A stretch of DNA of 64,000 bases. It comes from Acestrorhynchus altus (Eukaryota; Chordata; Actinopteri; Characiformes; Acestrorhynchidae). Positions 24,051-34,652 of this stretch are shown here, piece by piece (position 1 is the stretch's first letter; every line of letters starts with the position of its first letter). Where the stretch lies: contig CM067524.1 of NCBI GenBank assembly GCA_034509495.1, positions 14,243,156 to 14,307,155 on the forward strand, given 5' to 3'. Under the pieces are notes generated by a model. The model was not told the DNA's origin. It ran no database searches and saw nothing but the letters and a program-made list of their open reading frames with translations. Made by a program: the position numbers and the translations under genes.

Positions 24051-24130
<80 letters not shown>
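24051..24130. repeat. (CA)n microsatellite
   Basis: About 80 bp of CA with one GACA interruption near 24077, directly abutting the Tc1-like element. Confidence 0.95.
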
Positions 24131-24132
<2 letters not shown>

Positions 24133-25050
24133 AGAACTATGGGGTTCAATTTACATTCTGAGCATTTTTTAAATTTTGAGCCTTAAAAATCAAGCACTGC
24201 TCCAAAGTGTGTGTGTGTGTCCTGTTTTCACATCATAAATCATAATTACCTCAGTGACATAATGATTTGTGGGTTGTCTCTGTCTGCTGCTTCAGTCTTG
24301 GCTGCCTGCACAGCTTGTTGACTACATTATGATAAGCAGAGGATTTGTATGGGCCTCTGTTTATCCTTTATACTCTCTCTTTCCCTTTCTCTACATACAC
24401 TCGCTCTGCTCAACTTGGTATGTAAATGTTTTCAAAAACGTATATAATGTCCAGATGACTACTCTATATGCACAGAGTTCCCCTTCCAGATGGGTGGACT
24501 CAGAGGTCATGGTGACATATGGCTCTGTTCAGAGCAGCTCATGAAACTTTCACCTCCAAATCGATGCCTCTTGCTCTTTATGTCTTAGTTTCTAACCCAT
24601 CTCTGTGCTGCTGGTTAAATAACATCTTCTTCAACCAAGCAGACTGTATTAAGGTAAGATGCAGCTTAACCAGTATTATTTGAATAACATATTACTGAAT
24701 ACCTGTTCAAAACTGACATTGTTACCAAAGAATTTAATATATTATATGTTCCACATTATATATACCATCACTGCTAGAACACAACACTATATCCAAAATG
24801 GGAATTTTACAGGGAAAGGGAAAATATCAGATATGATGTCCCTGCTCTCTGTTTAATGCTGGTCTGGTGCGAGTCTCGTTTACTGGTGTATACTGTTCTT
24901 TCTTGCAGAGCTGTGTAAAGGGCTGCTGACTTTTTTTTTAAATATGTAAGAAACATCATGTAAAAACATCCAAACTGAGAATTTGAAAAGGATTCATTAT
25001 GTTATACATTATGTTCATTTATGTTATTATATTATGTTAGTGCGATCAAT
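24131..25050. other. Intergenic DNA: no feature seen
   Basis: AT-rich sequence; open frames under 92 codons with no resemblance to known proteins. Confidence 0.4.
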
Positions 25051-25735
25051 ATTACATTTACATTTATATTTATGGCATTTAGCAGACAACCTTATCCAGA
25101 GCAACTTAAAAAAAAAAGTGCTTTGCTGTACATTCAGAAAATATCCTTAACTGGAGTCCAGAGATTCCTTAAAAACAAATGTCAGATAGGGGACTATCAA
25201 GATTCAGAATAAGTCTTTATGGAGTTAAATACTCTTGCAACAGATTGGTCTGCTTTAGAACACAGTGAGGGACTCAGCTGTTCAGATCTCCAGGGGAAGT
25301 TCATTCCACCATTTTGGTGCCAGAACAGAAGAGAGTCTGGATGCATGTTTTCCTTGCATCTTGAGGGAAAGTGGGTCAAGCCAAGCTGTACTTGAAGTTC
25401 GAAGCACTCTTGATACAGCTCAGGTTTTGACCATTGCTGTCATGTACAGAGGTGCTGGTCCATGTTTGGCCTTGTAGGCCAGCATCAAGGTTTTGAATCT
25501 GACGCGGGCAGCTACAGGAAGCCAATGAAGAGAAAGCAGCAGGGGAGTTACATGACTGAATTTGGGGACATTGAAGACAAGATGTGCTGCTGCATTCTGG
25601 ATAAGTTGCAAGGGTCTAATGGTGTGTATAGGAAGGCCAGCTAGAAGGGAGTTGCAGTAGTCTAGTCTTGAAACGACAAGAGACTGAACAAGCACCTGAG
25701 TGCCTCTCTAGACAGAAAGGGTCCAATTTTCTAAT
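25051..25735 (-). pseudogene. LINE 3' fragment (L2/CR1-type), copy 1
   Basis: The minus strand encodes the end of a reverse transcriptase: SRLDYCNSLLAGLPIHTIRP, LQLIQNAAAHLVFNVPKFSH, LLSLHWLPVAARVRFKTLML and AYKAKHGPAPLYM. The LINE 3' tail lies at the low-coordinate end (TTTACATTTATATTTATGGC, TTTAGCAGAC). It is truncated at the 5' side. Copy 2 at 51.2 kb has the same layout and orientation. Confidence 0.85.
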
Positions 25736-27061
25736 ACAATATTACACAGAAACACACCTGCACAGCAGTGTCCAACAGTGAGATAATCATACAGCACACC
25801 TAGAACATCTATACAGATTTAGTGTCAATTTTCTTACCTGTTTCTTACCAGATGCTTCTTTAAATTTTATCTTTTAAAGCTGAGATAATATTTACTGCTC
25901 AAAGAAGTCATTTAAATTGGAGAGTGATATTATTTTCCTTTTCAATTTTAAAAATAAAGTTCTTTTGAAAATGTCTTTAGTGAATGCTTTATGTAGCACA
26001 CCATGCAGGAAAGGCAAGCTCAAGATGTTCCACAAGATAATTATCATTAAAAAAAGTCTTAATAAACACCAACAGCAGCAGGATCTTGCATGCTTGATTA
26101 CCCCGATTAGAAACACACATGGTAAGAGTAGTGACCTGTTTAGACTATAATGTTATGCTGCTCATAATCATTCTCTTTTTATAATAACCACTCCAGTAAC
26201 TAATAAAACGGATTATGTAACACCATCACATGTTCTATTACCCAACTCTGTTTGCTATAGAGCTCAATACAAGAGGTCGTCTATCATAAAAAGAACCATT
26301 TATTCAAGCAAAGAACCTTTCAGGCATTCGAATGTCTTTATTAATGAACCATTTTTTAAAAGATGCTCAGTAATATTATATAATACTATTTTGCATATGA
26401 TTCTTTATAGAAATTCAAATATATCCTACAACTTGTTACAAGTTAAATAATTCAGTACTGCTTACAACTCATTATGCTTACACTCTGAAATAAACACTAG
26501 ATAGTTTGCTGCATGGTTTTTCAGTTATGTGGAATAAAACAGGGATTGGCAACCCATATTTTAAGAACAGCCAAATTGTCATATTTTAACCCAAATTAAG
26601 CCACCTTTACAGCCACAACATTTTCTGTCAATTTTATCAGGTGTTGCTTTTTGACCAGCGGTTTGCGCAGCAGTCTTCAGGGTAAACTGCTAACCTGCAC
26701 ACATTACTGACTTCTGAGGAGAGACTTTCACACCCAAAATTACTGAACTGAAGCACAAATTACCCTTTAAAAACAGATTCTGAATCGCATATAAAATCTG
26801 ATAAAACCTTGTAAGCAGTTTTTAACATTAGGCTCAGTAATGCACAAAAAACATGATTTTTCTGCTTGTTCTGGAAACTTTGCCGAGAAGTTCTCCACAT
26901 CAAAGCATAACCAGCAAGCTAATTCTCTCATTTTGTTGAAGAGCAGGATTTTATCTGTAAGCAGCAAACTGATTTTGTTAAATGACATAACTTTATTCAT
27001 AACCAGCAAGTTGAGTGTCTTTTTTCTTGAAGTGCCGAATCCTGGTATAGAATGTTTCATT
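25736..27061. other. Intergenic DNA: no gene seen
   Basis: AT-rich; contains an 'aagaaccattt' palindromic-style stretch at 26280-26360. No recognisable genes. Confidence 0.4.
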
Positions 27062-27088
27062 ATCACACACACACATACACATACACAC

Positions 27089-27494
27089 ATCAATACAACT
27101 GTACGTCAAGTTGTCCCTACTATTCTGGAATTTACAATAACCTTGATAGGCCAACTGGCCTTTTTTTGAGAAGCACAACAAGCTTTCTGTCTGGCTGGAA
27201 GAGGAGAAAGGAGAGAGATTTTTAATTCAACTATCTGTGCACTTTTGGTGATATGATATTTTCACATACTTTAATCAAGTAAAATCAGTGCAAGAGGATC
27301 AGTATCAGAATAATAACACTCTGTGGAGTAATTCTACTAGTTGTGCATTTGGGAATTAAGGTTGTGATGGGCTTCTGTAAGCTCTGGTGGCCAGGAGAGC
27401 TCTAAGACCCAGGAATCCCCTGAGAGGGGAATCGGTTTTCTCCCCCTCTCTCCTTTCTCCTCTTCCAGTCAGACAGAAAGCTTGTTGTGTTTCT

Positions 27495-27528
<34 letters not shown>

Positions 27529-27593
27529 GGTGGGTCTATCAAGGTTATTGTAAATACCAGAATAGGAGGGACAACTTGACATACAGTTATACT
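27089..27593. repeat. Large inverted repeat (~130-bp arms) flanked by CA/TG tracts
   Basis: The left arm 27089-27218 and the right arm 27446-27593 are reverse complements with a few mismatches. Shared blocks include GTCAAGTTGTCCCT, TTTACAATAACCTTGATAG, ACAACAAGCTTTCTGTCTG and CTGGAAGAGGAGAAAGGAGA. A CA run (27066-27088) precedes the left arm and its complement, a TG run (27595-27669), follows the right arm. The right arm carries a 30-nt A run (27496-27525) where the left has seven T. The spacer is about 227 bp. Confidence 0.9.

Positions 27594-27594
<1 letters not shown>

Positions 27595-27669
<75 letters not shown>
27595..27669. repeat. (GT)n microsatellite
   Basis: About 75 bp of uninterrupted GT; it is the expanded outer end of the inverted repeat's right arm. 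Confidence 0.95.
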
Positions 27670-27673
<4 letters not shown>

Positions 27674-29567
27674 ATTTCCAGAAAAACTTGCCTCTGTAGA
27701 TCATCAGTCATAAATAATGAATGCATGATTGACAGGTTTTAATGACCCTCAAGGCTGTGTATTTTAGCTTTAAGCAATCTGGCCCTGATGTAGTAAATGC
27801 TACTCTGTCTTGGCACGTGGCACATGTCAAAGACAGCCCACGTTCTCCAATTAACTCCCCATTGGGCTTGCTTGCTAAGCCTGAATAGAAAAAGCCCACT
27901 GTTGGCATTGGAAGTGCTATATATAGTGCTGCACTGCACTTTCTGGAGCACGGTTAGCCTCAGTACACTAAGTAAGCTTAGTAATCAGTGAGCCTTGGCC
28001 ATACACCTCTGACATCAGATGAATGAATACCTCTGTAACTACACACTACCCCTCTTTCACCATACATAACGTTGTTTTAAAGATCCCTAACCGTTCCTCA
28101 CCTCTCTCTGGGTGCCGGGGTGTTTTGCTTTGAAAACGCTTGGTTTGAATCTGAGAGCTACAATCATTCTGGAATAAAAATGTCATAAGGCATATGATTA
28201 TATTATATATATTATGGATAAGATTATATTTCAACTTGCAAAAAACAAAACAAGCTGTGCTTTTTTGGATCGCAGTGCCTAACCTCAAAGGTTTTGGTAG
28301 AGACGTGTGGAAACTACACGCTATAAAACTTTATTTAGTGGTAAACTAAAATGCAGTCAAGTCTGTTCAGTCTTTCAAAGGCCAAAAAAAAGTGTCAGTT
28401 CATATCCTATACTTTACGTCAGCCTTCCTACACAAATCAAACCTTTCCAGCCGAGCCTAATCAGCAGCCCTGCTATAGAGCTAAAAGGATGTAGGTGAGA
28501 AAAAATAATATTTCATCTCATTAATATAGTGATGGAAAGGAACAGATGTGACAAAGAGGAAGAAAAATCCCCTTAAACCTCCATCCCTGAACCCCTAAAA
28601 CACAACAGATGTGTTTGTATAAACCATTAGCATTTTTATGGCATCATCAGTCAATTCCTCCCAGGAATAATATAATACCTCACAGAATGGAAACGTGTAA
28701 AAGTGAACTGGGCTCTCTGCCAGTCTTGGTCCGACAAAGTCCAAAATTGGAATACAAGGAGCAGGGCTAGGTAACACGAGGATGTCATATTAACATCACT
28801 GTGAATTGTCACGATAAGTTTCTGACCCTCGCCTCTTTTTTTATATTCTCCCCAATTTAAAGCCATTACACACTGAATGAAAATGCACATAATTTGCACT
28901 TTTGTCCCACGTCAAACTATTCAAATTGGACCCAGCATGATATTTTTCTGGAATTTTGCCAAGTTGTTCAGGCTGTTAAAAAAACCAAAACTTTTTATGG
29001 TTATTTATTGCTAGTCTACTTTCTACTTCATGGGTTGGAAGGTAAGTTTATGTGAATTAATGTCTCTTTTTTAATGTCCCAACTAATTTTAGGTTATCAA
29101 CACAATGGAGTGCTAAATGATAAACTGAAGATGATCATCATTTTCATGCCAACTCAGCACATGCTTTGTGAATATAACAACTCTTACAAAAGTCAATTAA
29201 ACTAAGCAAATCATTTTTTCTTTCTCCTTTTGTCTTATTAAAGGGTATAAATGTCAATATACCCCCAGGCATACAGTAAGAATGGATTTGAATGTTAGGT
29301 GTGATCTGTGACGTGTTTGTGCTGCATGTTACCATGAAAGGGAAAGAAAAACTAACCTGCATCACTGGTTAAGAAAAGACACATGAGCCCCCCTCATGAG
29401 CCTGGTTCCTCTGAAGGTTTCTTCATCCTGTGTTATACAAATAAATCTGATTACTTTTTGGAAATATACTTTTTACTGATTTTTTTCCTCTCTTTTCTGA
29501 ATGCACAGCAGATTTTTTTTCAAAGAGTTCTGAATATTATTAATAATTTTTTACTCTTTATATAGGA
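27670..29567. other. Intergenic DNA: no gene seen
   Basis: The segments 27720-27965 and 28790-28950 are less repetitive and contain E-box-like CACGTG and homeodomain-style AATTA sites; they could be regulatory, but there is no direct evidence. No coding resemblance. Confidence 0.35.
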
Positions 29568-30690
29568 AGCCTGGAACCAGTAACAAAAACTGGGGGCTGA
29601 ACCTGAGGCTCCAATGCAGAGGTGGTTCCTGCTGAGGAGATGGCTATGCAAGCTGTCTTGTTTGTGCCAAAATGTGAATAACAAAGATGCCTTTAAAGAG
29701 CATAAGAACCCTGATGTACATCACTGATGTTGCCTTGGACAAGGTGAATAAAACACCCTTGTAATGCCTTCAGCAGGTTTGACGCAAAGAGCTGCACGAA
29801 ATCATCACTGATTGACAACATCCAGCTAAACAAGAGAGAAATCTTGGAAGTTGTTAGTGAAGTTGGCCTGTGACATAGTGGCAGTGGAGAAAAAGAGGAT
29901 GGCCAGCGATGGTAAAGACACAGGAACTTTCTGACACCGGAGCTTTTCCAGTGCGCCCACAGCATTCTCAACAAAATGTTCTTGCAGATGTTCCAGCAAC
30001 CGATGAAGCAGGTGACTGAGCTGACCACTGACACGGAGGAGAGTCTGAAGCGCATCATGAAAATGGTCTTCGAGAAAGCCACCTCACACCCCAATTTGTG
30101 TGTAGCATATGCAAACCATGAGCTGCTACCTTATGAGCCTGAAAGTCATCATGTCAGTTAAACTGGGAATCACTGTGCATTTCCATGATCTTCTGCTCAA
30201 CCACTGTCAGAAGGAGGTTGAGAAAATGAGAGGGAAGCAGTGGGAACTGGATACAGTGGGTACAAAGGACAAGGAATGCCAGCATCTGAAAGAGGAGCTG
30301 GTAGAAGGGAATTATAATGCATGACAGAAAAGATTGCGTACAACTGCTTCATGAGGCAGAAGGAGATGAGGAGAACCTTCTGCCCATCAGCCTCAGAATG
30401 AGGTTTGCAACAAGGAGCCCATCACCACCCATCACCAAGGACACCAGTCACCTCAGTAAGATGACCAAGCCTAGTGCACTGGACTTCAACAGTAACTAGA
30501 CCCTAGAAGAAAGGGCTCTTGGAGCAGCTGGGCCAAAGCTAGCAGTGGATGATCTGGGCCAAACCCAATTCAAAACAGGACTTTGGCCAGTCAACCATGA
30601 GCACCCTGATTTCCTTCTCTTCTCTTCAGTGTCCAGCATCTTTCTCAATTGTCCCTTCATCCTCTATGGATTCCAAACCTATATCCAGTC
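29568..30690 (+). pseudogene. Degraded eIF4G retrocopy (processed pseudogene)
   Basis: This is an intronless, frameshifted remnant of translation initiation factor 4G. Conserved blocks occur in the right order: ITDVALDKVNKTPL (about 29713-29760), DNIQLNKRE (about 29814), SILNK-MFLQMFQQPMKQVTE (29960-30020), TDTEESLKRIMKMVFEKA (MIF4G, 30020-30080), VAYAN, HFHDLLLNHCQKEVEKM (about 30178-30230), a shifted IMHD (about 30315) and DTSHLSKMTKPSALDFNS (about 30440-30495). A large part of the MIF4G core is missing between IMHD and the serine-rich region. Blocks that are split by introns in eIF4G genes run together here, which indicates retrotransposition of an mRNA. Stops and frameshifts rule out an eIF4G product. 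It could derive from eif4g1 or eif4g3. Confidence 0.85.
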
Positions 30691-33397
30691 AGCAATGGGA
30701 GTGAAAGGGGAATGATGAGAACACACTGCTGTGAAATCAATTCACTCCACTACAAACTACAGCTCTACTGGTGACAAAGGTTTATGGCAGGAGCTTAACA
30801 GTGATCCACTTCATACTTCCCTTCATTTAACAAGGGCTCCTGTAAGTGGTGTAGCTGTTTAACCCTGTGTTTACATTGGCAGGCAAGAGGCGACCAGCCA
30901 AGAGATTTGTAACTGTAACTTATCAATCGTCAGCACATCAAAACATACTGAAATTTTCTAAACATTATGAAAATTCATTTGCGCCATGATGAAGCGAAAG
31001 TAGAATGAAAAAAACACTCAACTGCCTTTCAGTGGAAGTCAGTGTAAGGGTTTCATTCCCTTCTGAGCATTTTCCAACTGGCCAGTTCTTCAGCAGACTT
31101 GTAAACTGGTTCATCGGGACATGCGAAATGCAAATGTCGGTTTCATGTAAAAAGTGAAAAATAACAAAATAAAATTTCAGGACAATGTAAGTACTGGGTG
31201 AGTTGTAAACACAACTGCGGAGTTGTATCTATAGACACCAGGTGTAAGGGCTGCTATGTATAAAAACTTTATAGTGGCTCCATTGTGGCCAGTTGGAGGG
31301 ACTAGAGGCTGCAGGGAAGTGCTAGAAAAACTATATAGTGAGCATGTGTGGGTGACAGAGGCAGCAGCCAAATGCTATGTTGGTCTGCTTTTTTTTTTGT
31401 TATAAAAATCCAGCTGTCCAACTATGGCTGGCAAGAAGAAGGTTGAGCCAGAGAGCAGGCAGATGACGTGGAACACTGTGAGCTGCAGATGAACGGGCTT
31501 GTGTTTCAGGGGGAAGCTTATGCAGGAGTGAGAGTAAACATCCTGCTGTAAGTGTGATGTAATGACTGCTGAGTGAGTGGTAAACTCCAGCTGCTGTCAG
31601 CAGTGGGCTAAGTGCCAAACTGACTGAGAAGACACTGGAAACTATAGGGATTTCATTTGCAGTGTCATGTTTAAGAACTCTGAACTGTCCATTTGACATT
31701 TTGATGCAAAAAAAACCAACACTTAACATGAAAAATGCTGATGTGCTGAAGTGCTTCATATTTGAAATGTGGTCTAGGGCATGAACATGGTTGGAGTTCA
31801 GATTGTTGTGTTTTTCTTCTGGAAAAAACATTTCATGTGTAAATATTTCCCATGTATAGCACTTTGTGTGACCTGCTGCAGTTCCCAGAGCCCATCTTTC
31901 TGTTGCATTAGTAGAAAGCAGAGCTCTGCCACAGGTTGGCCATCATTTTTCTGATGAAGAAATGATGGGCAATCCTTCTTTCAGTGTCATGATGCTAATG
32001 GTGAGTTTAGGTGTATTCTTCAGCAGTGGTTGTGGTGTTATGGGGCTAATGGGTTAGTAGTGTTGTTATAGGCCAGGTTGGACCTATGATGCTGCTGGAT
32101 GCAGTGGGGACTTGTGGGGAAATTACATATCGGTCATTTTAACCAACCGTGCATTCCTGTGTAAGAAACAATTCTGGACTCTTTTACCTCCTGTAAAATG
32201 AGCCATAAAAATAACCTCGGGTAATATTAGATATGTTCATATCTACTGCAGAAATTGGCAACTTTGGCCACATGTGAAATGAACATGTTTAAAACTGGAT
32301 TGGTCTGCACTGAGTGTAGTGTAATTATTTTCAAACTAGATTTTCTTGATCACTAATGGGTTACACAATTGGTTATCATCTCCTAATACTTTGTGGTCAT
32401 TTGTGATGATGCCACAGATTACTCAGGTTTTTTAAGAAGAGGTGTCCTTTGCAAATCAGTCAAAAAAAATTCCTAGACATCCTATAGTAAAACTACTCTA
32501 GTCCACCTAGTCAGATAAAACTAATCCCATCTGAATAGGGCAATAGTTGATAAAGGTTCGGAAGAGGCAGTGATGGAGATGAGTGAGTGAAATGGTGAGG
32601 GAGGCCTGTGAGAAAGGGAAAAAGAGGTTGAAGAGAGAGAGACTGAGATAGAAGAAGAGAGCTTGTGTGTGAGTGTGTGAGAAAGACAGAGCAACATATA
32701 TAGCAGAGAGAGAGACAGTGGACATCTGACCACCAACAGTAACTCAGAGGCAGTTAACTGTCATGTTTAATTTAAGCAACTGGATTTTATGTCATCACCT
32801 CTCTGGTGGTCTCAGTGCACAGCTCAGCTCTCCCTGAATGGCATAGAGGGTTTGATCTTAAACACAGTTGAGATAAATACTGAAGTTAATGAACTTGGCT
32901 GCACAGAAACACCTGGAGGAGACATATTCACTCATAAGAACCTTCAGACAACTGGGGAAAAAGCCATGGATAACATTTATGACTCATAAATTATTTGATA
33001 ATTCCCTCTAAACTGAGCCTACGCAGCTGTGTCGGGGTGGGTGGGTGACTGCACTTGATTAATTAGCTACTGTGATGAAAGGTGGAAAATCCAACCCAAC
33101 TTTACACCCAAACCATCTAATTAAGAACATTCAGTAAAAGTTATGTGAAATAGTGGGAAATGCAGTGAGTCTTTTCTTGAATTATATGAGGAAAAAAACA
33201 CAACCACCCAAAAAGCCACCAGTGTGAACACATAACCACAATAAATTAAGAAACACAGCTGAATGTCCAAAACCCTGCAGGCTGGTGACCCCAGTGACCC
33301 AGCCAAACAGAGGTGGGGTGCTCCAAAACAGACCCTATGGTTACCATCAGAACAGCAGGGAACACAGCTTTTATGTCCCAGTAATCAATGCTGCTTA

Positions 33398-33400
<3 letters not shown>
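30691..33400. other. Intergenic DNA: no supported gene
   Basis: The 143-codon minus frame at 31400-31831 is the longest here. It lacks a recognisable domain and shows no exon context. Purine-rich GA stretches occur at 32575-32720. Confidence 0.4.

Positions 33401-33449
<49 letters not shown>
33401..33449. repeat. (CT)n microsatellite
   Basis: About 49 bp of CT; a second tract of 38 bp follows at 33579-33616. Confidence 0.95.
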
Positions 33450-33454
<5 letters not shown>

Positions 33455-33575
33455 TTTTAGCTTTGTCTTCTCTATACATTCTGTTTCTTCCTTCCTCTCT
33501 ACTTTATACGTTCCTATTTCTTTTCCATTTCTCTTTAAGCCTCTTTATCACCACCAGCACATGCATTGCTTTGTA

Positions 33576-33578
<3 letters not shown>

Positions 33579-33616
<38 letters not shown>
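33579..33616. repeat. (CT)n microsatellite
   Basis: Second CT tract upstream of mad2l1. Confidence 0.95.
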
Positions 33617-33622
<6 letters not shown>

Positions 33623-33913
33623 AAAGGTGGATTGCAGTTATTCTAATAGTTCTGTGTAAGTGCATTATTCAGGCATCTAAAGGGGAATTCCAAACCATTC
33701 AGAGTTCAGCTGTTCAGTTGGAAAGAAAAGAGGAGCTCCAGATGGCTCAGAGCTGTAAGTTTTATCTTTGGAAGGTTTGATTCTGGCAACAGTACCTGCA
33801 TCCCTACAGCCAATGTTTTTGGATAAAATTGCTTGTATATTGAAAATGCTACTACTACTGCTAATTATGATGATGATGATTAACAATGATGATAACCACA
33901 ATAAAACATAATG

Positions 33914-33933
<20 letters not shown>

Positions 33934-33989
<56 letters not shown>

Positions 33990-34010
33990 TAATAATAATA
34001 ATAATAATAA
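33934..34010. repeat. (AAT)n microsatellite upstream of mad2l1
   Basis: An AAT/ATA trinucleotide tract, preceded by GAT-rich repeats (33866-33935), ends about 70 bp before the mad2l1 promoter motifs. Confidence 0.95.
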
Positions 34011-34082
34011 TGTTTATTATATAATATATAACACTTAAAAATAATCTCGGTACAAAGAAAAAATACAGCACGTTGAACGTCA

Positions 34083-34155
34083 TGACGTCACAGCGCGGCG
34101 ACGTTTGTTTCGATTGTGCGCATGCGCGAATATTCAAACTGAGCAGCGGTTGAAA
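34083..34155 (+). promoter_or_regulatory. mad2l1 core promoter motifs (CRE, NRF1-like, CHR-like)
   Basis: Within 125 bp upstream of the mad2l1 ATG there is a perfect palindromic CRE (TGACGTCA, 34083-34090), an NRF1-type palindrome (TGCGCATGCGC, 34117-34127), a TTTGAA on the minus strand (34133-34138) and a TTGAAA (34150-34155). TTTGAA is the canonical cell-cycle homology region bound by DREAM/MuvB at G2/M genes; MAD2L1 belongs to that expression class. The motifs are seen; their use is inferred. There is no TATA box. Confidence 0.55.
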
Positions 34156-34205
34156 CTCGGAGCAGCTTAACCTGGAGAACCAACAGACGAACCAAGAGAG
34201 GAACC

Positions 34206-34269
34206 ATGTCCAAAACACTGCAGGGAATAACGCTGAAGGGCAGCGCCGAGCTGGTGGCGGAGTTCTTCT
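34206..34269 (+). CDS. mad2l1: mad2l1 coding exon 1
   Basis: Encodes the start codon and 21 residues, ending VAEFF, plus one base of a split Ser codon. The donor is TTCT|GTAAGTG. Intron 1 contains a long CT repeat. Confidence 0.95.
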
Positions 34270-34578
34270 GTAAGTGAGCTGAACTGAGAGTCAGGTTTCT
34301 CACTTTAAACACACGACTTATCTTCTCTCTCTAGGAAGAGACTAAAGCGGCGTGTTCACAGCCCTGACTCGGCTCTCATGCTGGTCTGCTCTGTTAATGT
34401 TTTTAATAGCTGCAGTAAACGCGTCCATAACGTCCCCGAAGAACAGACATTTACATTAGAGTACATGTGTTTGAATCTGTCCTGAAGTGTCTCTGTCTGT
34501 TTATCTGTCCGTGAGTGTCAACCGGCTGCCCTGCCACTGCATTAGACACTTAATTAACCTCTTTGTGCACTGATCCGG

Positions 34579-34652
<74 letters not shown>

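Noticed and set aside
27402..27726. Open frames of His-Thr or Val-Cys repeats
   Set aside because: They are translations of the TG/CA microsatellite and the A run; the same applies at 21.4, 24.05, 33.4 and 53.95 kb.
31400..31831. 143-codon minus-strand open frame
   Set aside because: No recognisable domain, leucine/serine-rich chance composition, no splice or promoter context.
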